From contig JAHAZL010000033.1 of the NCBI GenBank assembly GCA_018384055.1, forward strand, positions 1 to 26,073: a stretch of 26,073 nucleotides of DNA, written 5' to 3'. Positions 16,260-23,781 of this stretch are shown piece after piece. Made by a program: the position numbers and the translations under genes. Source of the DNA: Treponema sp. Its GTDB lineage: Bacteria; Spirochaetota; Spirochaetia; Treponematales; Treponemataceae. Below the pieces are notes generated by a model. It was not told the origin of the DNA. It did no database searches and saw only the letters and a program-made list of their open reading frames with translations. Within the stretch, counting starts at the first letter, position 1. Every line of letters starts with the position of its first letter.

Positions 16260-17294
16260 ATGAAAAAAATTATTACGGCAGCTGTTGTTGCAGCTTCTAC
16301 AGCAGTTTTGTTTGCCTATAATCCACCAATGGGCGGGGAAGAATTTTTAAGGCTTTCAAATCCAGAAATGCTTAGCGGTGCTTCTTCATCTGCAACAGGC
16401 GGTCCATCAGCCAATGTAATTCCTGCTTCCATTACATATAATCCAGCCCTTCCTGCTGGAAACGAACTGATTACATTTGATTTGAGCGGAACAGCTTTGA
16501 TTAACTACGACAAGAAGGATTATGACAAGTCCAGCGGATATGCATTTGAAACTGGCGTTATCGTTCCTACAAAGTTTGCTTCTTTTGCATTTACAACAAG
16601 TTATACATGTTCTGAAATGGTCGGAATGCCTATCGGTAAAATCCTGGACATTCATACAGGTGCTTCAAAGGATGTTCTTGACTGGCTTTCTGTTGGTGCA
16701 AATATTTACTTCCGTTCATACAGCGCAACTGACATGGATAGAAAGTATGGTTTCGGTACTGATGTAGGTGCCGTTGCAAAATTTGGTGACATTGCATTCC
16801 TCAAGAATGTTCGTCTCGGAGCTTCCCTCCTCAATGTCGGTAAGTCAGCAAGCTTCACAACAATAGGAATCAATCCAAAGAAGAACTGTTCAAAATATCC
16901 AACAATCATGACTCCACGCGGTGGTGTTGCAGCACAGTTTTTTGAATCCGGAAAATGGAAGGGATTTTTCTGTGCTGACCTCTGCATGCCTACATTCCTT
17001 ACAAACGCTATTTGTGACTTGGCATTTGAATTTGCTTATGGAGAAAACCTCAAACTCAACACTAGCTGGCAGTACAACATCAGGGAATGGGTAGAAGGTG
17101 GAAGCGACGGCATCTGTACTATTTCACTTGGTGTTTCATACAGATTCGGAACAAAAATCGGCAAGAAGGAAAGCAGCGTTATTCCTTCATTTGCAACACA
17201 GTCTCTCTATAGCGGTATTCTCGCACTCAGTGCAGGAGCAAGAGTAGATTTTGGTCAGAGAGATACTTCAGGTGCTGAGATTGAAATGTGGTAA
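16260..17294 (+). CDS. Outer-membrane beta-barrel protein, UPF0164/PorV-FadL-like
   Basis: The 344-aa product has a signal peptide (MKKIITAAVVAASTAVLFA, cleavage before YNPP). The mature N-terminus (LSGASSSATGGPSANVIPA, then TYNPALPAG) has the small-residue segment and Asn-Pro-Ala motif seen at the start of PorV- and FadL-related barrels. The rest alternates short amphipathic strands with Gly/Asn turns, e.g. LRLGASLLNVG-like and ISLGVSYRFG. I infer the UPF0164 group known from treponemes; a generic PorV-like protein is the alternative. GAGGAG lies 6 bases before the ATG. It is followed by a terminator and then by the giant Ig-repeat/OmpA gene on the same strand, which may be a functional partner. 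Confidence 0.75.
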   Translation: MKKIITAAVVAASTAVLFAYNPPMGGEEFLRLSNPEMLSGASSSATGGPSANVIPASITYNPALPAGNELITFDLSGTALINYDKKDYDKSSGYAFETGVIVPTKFASFAFTTSYTCSEMVGMPIGKILDIHTGASKDVLDWLSVGANIYFRSYSATDMDRKYGFGTDVGAVAKFGDIAFLKNVRLGASLLNVGKSASFTTIGINPKKNCSKYPTIMTPRGGVAAQFFESGKWKGFFCADLCMPTFLTNAICDLAFEFAYGENLKLNTSWQYNIREWVEGGSDGICTISLGVSYRFGTKIGKKESSVIPSFATQSLYSGILALSAGARVDFGQRDTSGAEIEMW

Positions 17295-17352
17295 TACCAT
17301 ATTAAATGGATGTATTGGATAAATAAAAGTAAAAAAACACTTTGAAATAATA

Positions 17353-17387
17353 CCCCGATGTCTGCGTCGGGGTTTCGTTCTTTTTTG
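17353..17387 (+). terminator. Intrinsic terminator after the UPF0164-like gene
   Basis: CCCCGATG (17353-17360) pairs with CGTCGGGG (17365-17372) around a TCTG loop, with one T-G wobble. TTTCGTTCTTTTTT follows. Confidence 0.88.
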
Positions 17388-17440
17388 TAACGAATGCAAG
17401 TATTTGTTTGTTGTAACCTTAGAATGGTTTGTTTTTCGAA

Positions 17441-17476
17441 AGTGCATTTAAAGGGTTTGTTCCATAAAAATGCACT
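17441..17476 (+). other. Leader hairpin upstream of the giant OmpA-domain gene
   Basis: AGTGCATTT (17441-17449) is perfectly complementary to AAATGCACT (17468-17476), with an 18-base loop. No T-run follows, so it is not a classical terminator. It lies 56 bases before ATG 17533 and may be an mRNA leader structure or an operator. The surrounding 17388-17532 shows no gene. Confidence 0.45.
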
Positions 17477-17532
17477 GAATAGGACCATGTTGCTTTTATG
17501 ACGTGTTTATTTTGAAAGAAGGAATTTATCAG

Positions 17533-20500
17533 ATGAAAAAAACATTTATTAGATTTGTGGAAGTTTCGGCACTAGCGGTTTTTGTGCTTGCCGGAACTCA
17601 GATGTTTGCTGCTCCAAAAAAAGCCTCAAAAAAAGGTCCTGCAGTAAAATATATTTCTCCAAACAATGACGGAATTATGGATGAACTTACAGTCAATTTC
17701 AACATTGACTCAAAGGCAAAGAATTCAACTACAGGCATCATTACTGCATGGAATCTCCGTGTATATGACAAGGATAATAAGCTTGTTAGAACCATCGGAA
17801 ATAAAATCAAGTTTCCTGAAGAATTCAATGCAAAATCTTTTGCCAAGCAGCTTTTGAAATCAAAAAAAAGTGTAGAAATTCCGCCTAGCGTAAGTTGGAA
17901 CGGTTATCTTGATGACGGATCCCTTGCAGAAGATGGAACCTATTATTATTCAATCTGGACTCGCAAAGGCAACGGGCAGGAAACAGAAACAAACAAGGCA
18001 ACCGTAATCGTTGATAATACACCTCCATCAATTGAACTTGCAAATCTTACAGGTGATGAAAAGAATTTTGGCGAAGGTGCCAAGGCTGTTCTCCCTGTAA
18101 ATCAGTCTGGTTCTGTTGAAGAATTGTGGACCGCAAAAATTACAGATTTAAACGGCAATGTCGTAAGAACCTTCAAATGGGAAAAGGGTGCGCCGGACAA
18201 GATTGTATGGAATGGAACGAACGACAGCAAGGCTATTGTTCCTGACGGAGTATATCAGTATGAAATTACTTCAACAGACCTTGCCGGAAATACATCTGAA
18301 AAGGCTGTGATTTCCAACATTATCTTCTCGGCAGAAAAACCTGAAATTGCAATTTCCATTGCGGGAAATACATTGGATTCAAGATTCTTTGCTCCAGCTC
18401 CAAAGGGGGAAGTTGCAAAGGAACGCAAGAATGTAAACTTTGAAGTTTCAATTCCATCTCCAAAGGCAAGTGTTAATTCTCTTGTTTCGTGGAGAATTGA
18501 TGTTGTCGGAAAGTCAGATGACAATGTTCTCTATTCTGTTTCAGGAAACAACAGCAAGGCTCCTGAAAAATTTGTGTTTGACGGTAAAGGAAGCAACGGT
18601 GCAATCCTTGCAGAAGGAGAATATCGCGCAAAGGTTACAGCCCGTTACCTCAATGGATATGAACCAAAGGCAGTTTATTCTCCTGTATTCGTCCTTGATA
18701 ACGAAGCCCCTGATGCTGTTGTAAATCTTCCTGCAAACAAGGTTTTCAATGGACAGAATCTCTTTGAAATTGCTCAGCAGGGAACAGCAGAAAGTTCTTA
18801 TACAGGTCCTAAGAATTGGGTTGGTAAAATCGTAGATAAGGATGGAAAGGTTGCAAGACAGTACAACTTCGGCTCAATCCTTCCCTCAAAGGTTGAATGG
18901 AACGGTCTTGGTGAAAATGGACAGTTCAATGACAATACCTACATGTACATTCTCGAAGTTACTGAACTTGCCGGTAACAAAAGGACAATTAAAACTTCGG
19001 AATTTACACTTGATACAAGCAAGACAGAACTTGCACTTTCTGTAGCTCCAAAGGCATTCTCGCTTAATGTTGAAAGCAAGGTTAAGAAGGTAGCAATCAA
19101 TCCTGTTGTAAATGCATCAAGCGGAATAAAGTCCTACGAAATTGCAGTTTCAACAAACGGTATAGTTGTAAAGAAGTTCTCCGGCAACGGAAAGGTTCCG
19201 TCTTCAATTCAGTGGGATGGTCTTTCAGATGCAGGTACAAGATGTGCTGACGGTGAATATGTTGCAAAAATCAAGACTATAGCAAACAGCGGTACGGAAG
19301 CTAGTGCTGAATCAGGAAAATTCCTTCTTGATTCTACTGTTCCTGTAATCAAGGTTTCTGTTCCATATGTGGCATTCTCTCCTGAAGAAACAAGTACAAA
19401 AAAGAATCTTCCTGTAGTAGTTGAAGAATCTTCAGTTGAAGAATTGTGGACTGCAGAAATCCGTGACGGCAAAAATGCTGTTGTTAAGACAGTTCGCTTC
19501 GTAAACAGTAAGGCTAAAAATTTTGCTTGGGACGGTACTGACGACAACGGAAACAAGGTTGGTAATGGCAGCTATTCTCTCGTTGTGTCTTCTGTGGATG
19601 CAGCTGGAAACAAGGGTCAGGCAACTATTGCTGGAATTTCTGTTGACGCAAGACCAGTTTCAGCTTATGTAACTGCAGAACATAAGGGAATTTCTCCAAA
19701 CGAAGACAATGTATTTGACGTTCAGGTATTTGACATCAAGACAACTGTAAAGGACGGAATTTCTTCATGGAAGTTTGATGTTGTAAATGAAAAGGGTGCA
19801 AGCATAAAGCAGTTCTCTGAAAAAGATCAGAAGGATCTTCCTGCAAAAATTAACTGGGCAGGTGACACCGAAGAAGGTACTCTTGCAGAAGGAATCTTCA
19901 AGGGTAAGCTTCATATTGAATATACAAAGGGTAATATAGTAGATACAGAAACTGCATTGTTCCTTTGTACAACAAAGGCTCCTGAACTTGCCGTAAGGAC
20001 AGCACCTGCATATTTCAGCCCTGATAACGATGGCAATGATGATGACCTCTTTGTTCAGTTGAATTGCAAGTCTGTTGCAGGACTTAAGAACTGGTCATTC
20101 ACAATCTACAATCCAATTAAGGATGAAAATAAACCATTGAGTCCATTCTGGAAAACAGCAGGTAAGACTGTGATGACAGAGCGCCTTATTTGGGATGGCC
20201 GTGGAAACAACGGTGAAATCGTTCAGTCTGCAGAAGACTATCCTTATGTTCTTGAAGCTTATGATGAACTCGGTATGCATTCAACATACAAGGGCGTAAT
20301 CAATGTTGACGTTCTCATTGTTCAGGACGGTGACAAGCTTAAGATGCAGATTCCATCAATCATCTTCCGTGCAAATGCAGCAGACTTTGGTGTTCAGAAA
20401 CTTGATGCTAAGGGCAATGTAAAGGAAAAGGGAATCACTCAGTCTCAGGCCGACAACAACCAGCGTATCCTTAAAAGAGTTGCAGAAATCCTCAACAAGT

Positions 20501-20757
20501 TCAAGGATTACAAGGTAACTGTTGTAGGTCATGCTAACCGTGTAACAGATAATGCTGATGAAGAAACAAAAGAACTTATTCCTCTTTCTACGGAACGAGC
20601 AGAATATGTTAAGAATCAGCTCATCGCCCTTAAGGTGAAGGATGGTGAAAAAAGACTTTCTTCGGAAGGTAAGGGTGGTACTGAACCTGTTGCAGACAGA
20701 AAGAATTCTGATGTCAACTGGAAAAATCGCCGTGTTGAATTCATTCTTCAGAAGTAA
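17533..20757 (+). CDS. Large Ig-repeat (FlgD-like) envelope protein with C-terminal OmpA domain
   Basis: From ATG 17533 (AGAAGGA ~9 bases upstream) the protein is 1074 aa. A signal peptide (MKKTFIRFVEV... to MFA) is followed by tandem beta-sandwich modules. Calcium-loop-like SPNNDGIMDEL occurs near residue 46, with weaker versions SPNEDNVFD near 721 and SPDNDGNDDDL near 829. Each module ends in WNG/WDG followed by DGxY/AEGxY and a DLAGN-type strand, as in FlgD-Ig and gliding-motility C-terminal repeats. VEELWTA recurs near residues 194 and 635. The last ~130 residues are an OmpA peptidoglycan-binding domain: IIFRANAADFG, VVGHANRVTD, LSTERAEYVKNQL, EGKGGTEPVA, NRRVEFILQ. It is likely a long periplasmic strut between cell wall and outer membrane, perhaps with the adjacent barrel. 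A ten-pair hairpin and the palindrome at 20856 follow. Confidence 0.88.
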   Translation: MKKTFIRFVEVSALAVFVLAGTQMFAAPKKASKKGPAVKYISPNNDGIMDELTVNFNIDSKAKNSTTGIITAWNLRVYDKDNKLVRTIGNKIKFPEEFNAKSFAKQLLKSKKSVEIPPSVSWNGYLDDGSLAEDGTYYYSIWTRKGNGQETETNKATVIVDNTPPSIELANLTGDEKNFGEGAKAVLPVNQSGSVEELWTAKITDLNGNVVRTFKWEKGAPDKIVWNGTNDSKAIVPDGVYQYEITSTDLAGNTSEKAVISNIIFSAEKPEIAISIAGNTLDSRFFAPAPKGEVAKERKNVNFEVSIPSPKASVNSLVSWRIDVVGKSDDNVLYSVSGNNSKAPEKFVFDGKGSNGAILAEGEYRAKVTARYLNGYEPKAVYSPVFVLDNEAPDAVVNLPANKVFNGQNLFEIAQQGTAESSYTGPKNWVGKIVDKDGKVARQYNFGSILPSKVEWNGLGENGQFNDNTYMYILEVTELAGNKRTIKTSEFTLDTSKTELALSVAPKAFSLNVESKVKKVAINPVVNASSGIKSYEIAVSTNGIVVKKFSGNGKVPSSIQWDGLSDAGTRCADGEYVAKIKTIANSGTEASAESGKFLLDSTVPVIKVSVPYVAFSPEETSTKKNLPVVVEESSVEELWTAEIRDGKNAVVKTVRFVNSKAKNFAWDGTDDNGNKVGNGSYSLVVSSVDAAGNKGQATIAGISVDARPVSAYVTAEHKGISPNEDNVFDVQVFDIKTTVKDGISSWKFDVVNEKGASIKQFSEKDQKDLPAKINWAGDTEEGTLAEGIFKGKLHIEYTKGNIVDTETALFLCTTKAPELAVRTAPAYFSPDNDGNDDDLFVQLNCKSVAGLKNWSFTIYNPIKDENKPLSPFWKTAGKTVMTERLIWDGRGNNGEIVQSAEDYPYVLEAYDELGMHSTYKGVINVDVLIVQDGDKLKMQIPSIIFRANAADFGVQKLDAKGNVKEKGITQSQADNNQRILKRVAEILNKFKDYKVTVVGHANRVTDNADEETKELIPLSTERAEYVKNQLIALKVKDGEKRLSSEGKGGTEPVADRKNSDVNWKNRRVEFILQK

Positions 20758-20758
20758 A

Positions 20759-20789
20759 AGTAAAAACCAAAATCCTGTCGGTTTTTACT
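20759..20789 (+). terminator. Hairpin just after the giant OmpA-domain gene
   Basis: AGTAAAAACC (20759-20768) pairs perfectly with GGTTTTTACT (20780-20789) around an 11-base loop. The U-rich tract lies within the 3' arm. A second small hairpin follows (AGAGTTTT 20792-20799 with AAAACTCT 20807-20814). These may be terminator or mRNA-protecting structures. Confidence 0.5.
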
Positions 20790-20855
20790 CAAGAGTTTTG
20801 ACATGAAAAACTCTCTGACAATGTTGCTGAATTTATGACGCGCCATCCTTGGCAT

Positions 20856-20904
20856 AACCAAAGAATAAGGGCCTTCGGAAACCGAAGGCCCTTATTCTTT
20901 GGTT
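20856..20904. terminator. Perfect 23-bp inverted repeat, bidirectional terminator
   Basis: Arms at 20856-20878 and 20882-20904 are perfectly complementary over all 23 bases, with an AAA loop (20879-20881). The GC-rich centre is GGGCCTTCGG with its complement. A T-rich tract (GTTTGTTTT) follows on the plus strand. On the minus strand it begins 7 bases after the pepF stop. It separates two convergent genes. The arms are unusually long for a simple terminator. Confidence 0.8.
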
Positions 20905-20911
20905 GTTTGTT

Positions 20912-22708
20912 TTACAGTAATTTTTCCAGCTGATCAACAAGATGCTTGAAAGTATCAAGGGCTGCCTGAACTGGGGCTGGACTTTCCATATCAACGCCTG
21001 CTACACGAAGGGCATCGATTGGATAGCGGCTTCCACCACTCTTGAGGAACTTGAAGTAATCTTCCCTTTCTTTTTCTCCACCTTCGGTTACGCGCTTTGC
21101 AAGGGCAAGGGAAGCTGAAATTCCTGTTGCATATTTGTAAACATAGAATGCGTTGTAGAAGTGTGGAATGCGAAGTCCTTCCATGTCGCTGGATTTTTCA
21201 AACTTCATCTCTGGACCAAAATACAATTCAAGAAGGTCGCGGTAAATCTTGCGGATTCCGTCGCAGCTTAAAGGTGTTCCGTTTTCAACTGCTTCGTGAC
21301 ACTTCAGTTCGAATTCGGCAAACATTGTCTGACGGTGAAGGGTAGCAAGAATGTCGTTGGCACGCATTGCAAGAAGATATTTTTTCATTTCGTCATCTTT
21401 TGCATTTTTAAGAAGGTACTGGAACACAAGTTCTTCGTTGAATGTTGATGCAACTTCAGCTTCAAAAATAGTGTATTCATAGCAGCTGAAAGGATTGTTG
21501 TGCACGCTGTACCATGAATGCATGCTGTGTCCACCTTCATGAGCCATAGTGTATACATCACGAAGGGTATTGTCATCGTAATTCAGGAGGATGTATGGAT
21601 AACCTTCGTAACAACCGCTTGAAAAAGCTCCCGAATGTTTTCCTTTGTTTTCGTAGCGGTCACACCATCCACCCAAAAGGCCTCCGCATAATGTTTCCGT
21701 ATATTCCTTTCCAAGAACTGCCATGGCATTGCGGCAGATTTCTACAGATTCTTCATAGGTAACCTTTGATTTAACAGATTTAACGAGTGGAACATAAACA
21801 TCCCAGTGTCTAAGTTCATCTACGCCGAGAATCTTTTTGCGGAGTGAGTAGAACCTGTGGAGATCAGGAAGATTCTTGTGAACTGTCTCAATGAGGTTCC
21901 TGTAAACGCTTTCTGGAACCTTGTCGTCGTAAAGGGCCATATCCAAAGAAGACTTGTATCCTCTTGCACGGGCAACAAAAATATCGTTGTTTATAGAACC
22001 TGCATAAAGGGAAGCAAGGGTGTTTGCATGTTTTTCAAACTGATCATAGAATTTTGTATATGCTTCCTGACGAATGCTGCGATCCTGGTTTTCCAGGAAG
22101 TTGCTCCAAGTGCTGTGGGTTAGGGGTCTGTCCCCTCCGTCACAGTGGACGGTACCAAAATCCATGTCTACATCGTTGAGAAGGCTGAAAACAGTTGAAG
22201 CAGTTTGTCCGCTTTCGCTTTGAAGAGCCATGAGCCTTTCTTCCTTTTCAGAAAGAATATGAGGTTTTGAATGGAGGGCTTTCTTTATGCTGATTTTATA
22301 ATCTGCAAATTCAGGAAGTTCACACCAGGCATTGATTTTTTCATCGTCAATGGAAAGAAGTTCTGGTGTAAAAAAACTGCACTGTGACGACATATTTGTA
22401 TAAGCCATCATTACCTTGTTGTAGCGTTCCTGGTTTGAGCTTTCGCTCTGGTCCGCTTCGTTCATTAAGCTTGCATAGTGGTAGACCTTTTCTACAAGGA
22501 GTCCAAGCTCATCATCTGCCTTAAGGGCTGCAAGAAGAGTGTTGCTTGATTCACCAAGACGGCCTTTGAAGGCAACCATCTTTTCTGTGAACTCAGGAAT
22601 CTTCTTAAGATCTGCCTCCCAGTCTGATTCTGATTTATAAAGCTGTGTCAGGTCCCACTTGTGTTCTGCTGGGACGTCCTTTCTTAATGGAATTTTTTCG
22701 GTACTCAT
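20912..22708 (-). CDS. pepF: Oligoendopeptidase F (M3 family zinc metallopeptidase)
   Basis: PepF cleaves short peptides in the cytoplasm. From ATG 22708 the product is 598 aa, the usual length, beginning MSTEKIPLRKDVPAEHKWDL as expected. The zinc site is HEGGH (390-394) with the downstream Glu in FEAEVASTFNE. The frame stays open upstream to 22807, but those 33 codons read through two REP copies (giving GSVPF twice) and the promoter region, so they are not part of the protein. No Shine-Dalgarno sequence precedes the ATG; TATATT lies 7 bases before it. A REP copy is embedded at residues 192-196 (GDRPL), just before the conserved LTH segment. It is divergent from the transposase gene. Confidence 0.93.
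   Translation of the reverse strand: MSTEKIPLRKDVPAEHKWDLTQLYKSESDWEADLKKIPEFTEKMVAFKGRLGESSNTLLAALKADDELGLLVEKVYHYASLMNEADQSESSNQERYNKVMMAYTNMSSQCSFFTPELLSIDDEKINAWCELPEFADYKISIKKALHSKPHILSEKEERLMALQSESGQTASTVFSLLNDVDMDFGTVHCDGGDRPLTHSTWSNFLENQDRSIRQEAYTKFYDQFEKHANTLASLYAGSINNDIFVARARGYKSSLDMALYDDKVPESVYRNLIETVHKNLPDLHRFYSLRKKILGVDELRHWDVYVPLVKSVKSKVTYEESVEICRNAMAVLGKEYTETLCGGLLGGWCDRYENKGKHSGAFSSGCYEGYPYILLNYDDNTLRDVYTMAHEGGHSMHSWYSVHNNPFSCYEYTIFEAEVASTFNEELVFQYLLKNAKDDEMKKYLLAMRANDILATLHRQTMFAEFELKCHEAVENGTPLSCDGIRKIYRDLLELYFGPEMKFEKSSDMEGLRIPHFYNAFYVYKYATGISASLALAKRVTEGGEKEREDYFKFLKSGGSRYPIDALRVAGVDMESPAPVQAALDTFKHLVDQLEKLL
22123..22135 (-). repeat. REP copy inside pepF, in frame
   Basis: The plus strand reads GGGGTCTGTCCCC, flanked by A and T so that AGGGG/CCCCT forms a five-pair stem. 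Read in the pepF direction it is GGG GAC AGA CCC CT(A), coding Gly192-Asp-Arg-Pro-Leu196 of the peptidase. Confidence 0.9.
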
Positions 22709-22759
22709 GGTTAACAATATAGCATATTTTTTTGGGAATGGCACTAACGACTTAACAAA

Positions 22760-22771
22760 GGGGACAGACCC
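22760..22771 (+). repeat. REP copy upstream of the transposase gene (12 of 13 bases)
   Basis: GGGGACAGACCC followed by TTTT. The flanks give a AAAGGG / CCCTTT stem. It lies in the same orientation as, and 33 bases before, the next copy. Confidence 0.88.
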
Positions 22772-22792
22772 TTTTGTACTTTTACTTTGAAA

Positions 22793-22805
22793 GGGGACAG
22801 ACCCC
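22793..22805 (+). repeat. REP copy upstream of the transposase gene
   Basis: An exact GGGGACAGACCCC, preceded by AA, 73 bases before the transposase ATG and in direct orientation with the copy at 22760. Confidence 0.92.
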
Positions 22806-22878
22806 ACTAAAAGTTTTTCATATAAAAACGACGTTTTTTTAAATTTCTAGAAAATATATATATAGGTAAGTAAATATA

Positions 22879-23625
22879 ATGGCTAGAAAACCTAGGGTTT
22901 ATGGAAATTCTGGTTTCTATCATGTAATTTTGCGTGGGAATAACAGGCAGAATTTGTTTAATGATATAGAAGACAGAAGGTTTTTCCTCGGAAAATTAAA
23001 GAAATACTCAAAAGAATTGGGGATTGCTGTTCATGCATATTGCCTGATGGGAAATCATGTTCATATTTTAATTGGAAATGCAGAAAAAAACATGAGTTTG
23101 CTTGTTCAGAAGATTGCCAATAGTTATGTATATTATTTCAATAGAAAATACGATCGTTCTGGTCATCTGTTTCAAGGTAGGTTTAAGAGTGAACCGGTTC
23201 TTGACGATGAATATTTTAAAACTGTTTATAGATATATCTTACAAAATAATGAAAAAGCGGGGCTTGGAAAATTTGACAAATATCGATGGAACAGTTTTTA
23301 TGCTTTGAGAAATTTCAGAAGAAAAAACTTTGTTGAAACTGACTATGTAATAAGTTTGTTTGGTTCAATAAAATGTTTGTTGGATTTTGTGTATCAGCGG
23401 GTAAACCAAAATTGTATGGAATATGAAAATAAGTTGGTGTTTACGGATTGTCGCGCCCTGGAATTAATAAAAAAAATATGTGGAATATCGTCACCTTACA
23501 ACCTTGAGAGGCTTTCTATAGATGTTCAGAAAGAAAAATGCAGCATCATGAAAAAAGTTGGAATCTCAATATCTCAGATTGCCAGAATTACGGGAATCAG
23601 CAAAAAAATAATCAGACAGTCATAA
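22879..23625 (+). CDS. REP-associated tyrosine transposase (RAYT, Y1/HUH family)
   Basis: HUH Y1 transposases nick single-stranded DNA through a tyrosine. RAYTs act on REP hairpins rather than on insertion-sequence ends. The 248-aa protein begins MARKPRVYGNSGFYHVILRG, the typical RAYT start. It has the metal-binding H60-V-H62 (MGNHVHIL), the GHLFQGRFKS block (95-104) and a YRYILQNNEKAG segment (117-128) matching the family's YIxxNP helix. Tyr119 is my best candidate nucleophile. The C-terminal ~60 residues contain a helix-turn-helix-like ISISQIARITGISKKII. The gene looks intact. It is AT-rich with many A/T-ending codons, unlike its neighbours, which suggests separate origin. Two REP copies lie upstream and one inverted copy downstream. 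TAGGTAAG, about 9-16 bases upstream, may be the ribosome-binding site. Confidence 0.92.
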   Translation: MARKPRVYGNSGFYHVILRGNNRQNLFNDIEDRRFFLGKLKKYSKELGIAVHAYCLMGNHVHILIGNAEKNMSLLVQKIANSYVYYFNRKYDRSGHLFQGRFKSEPVLDDEYFKTVYRYILQNNEKAGLGKFDKYRWNSFYALRNFRRKNFVETDYVISLFGSIKCLLDFVYQRVNQNCMEYENKLVFTDCRALELIKKICGISSPYNLERLSIDVQKEKCSIMKKVGISISQIARITGISKKIIRQS

Positions 23626-23721
23626 TTGTTTAACAGCTAAATGTATTATTAGAGAAAAATTTTTTCTTTAAAAGCATTTTTTTATTGTGTAATTTCATTA
23701 TATTTCAAAAGGGGTCCAAAA

Positions 23722-23734
23722 GGGGTCTGTCCCC
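23722..23734 (-). repeat. REP copy downstream of the transposase gene, inverted
   Basis: The plus strand reads GGGGTCTGTCCCC, preceded by AAAA. An incomplete copy, AAAAGGGGTCC, starts 11 bases earlier (23707-23717). Its orientation is opposite to the two upstream copies, so the transposase gene is bracketed by inverted REPs. Confidence 0.9.
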
Positions 23735-23746
23735 ATTGTCTTAATA

Positions 23747-23775
23747 TTGATTTAGAAATGATATTTTCTTAGAAT
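23747..23775 (+). promoter_or_regulatory. Promoter of the methyltransferase gene, leaderless type
   Basis: TTGATT (23747-23752), exactly 17 bases, TAGAAT (23770-23775), then 6 bases and ATG 23782. No Shine-Dalgarno sequence is present. It begins 13 bases after the REP copy at 23722. Confidence 0.65.
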
Positions 23776-23781
23776 AAGAAC

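Noticed and set aside
22709..22807. 33-codon N-terminal extension of pepF in an open frame
   Set aside because: It reads through two REP copies and the promoter region, has no homology to PepF, and MSTEKIPLRKD at 22708 gives the normal length.
22760..23734. Interpretation as a complete IS200/IS605-type insertion sequence
   Set aside because: The protein is of the RAYT type with a C-terminal extension, no tnpB is present, and the same short repeats occur alone elsewhere, which fits REP elements better than insertion-sequence ends.
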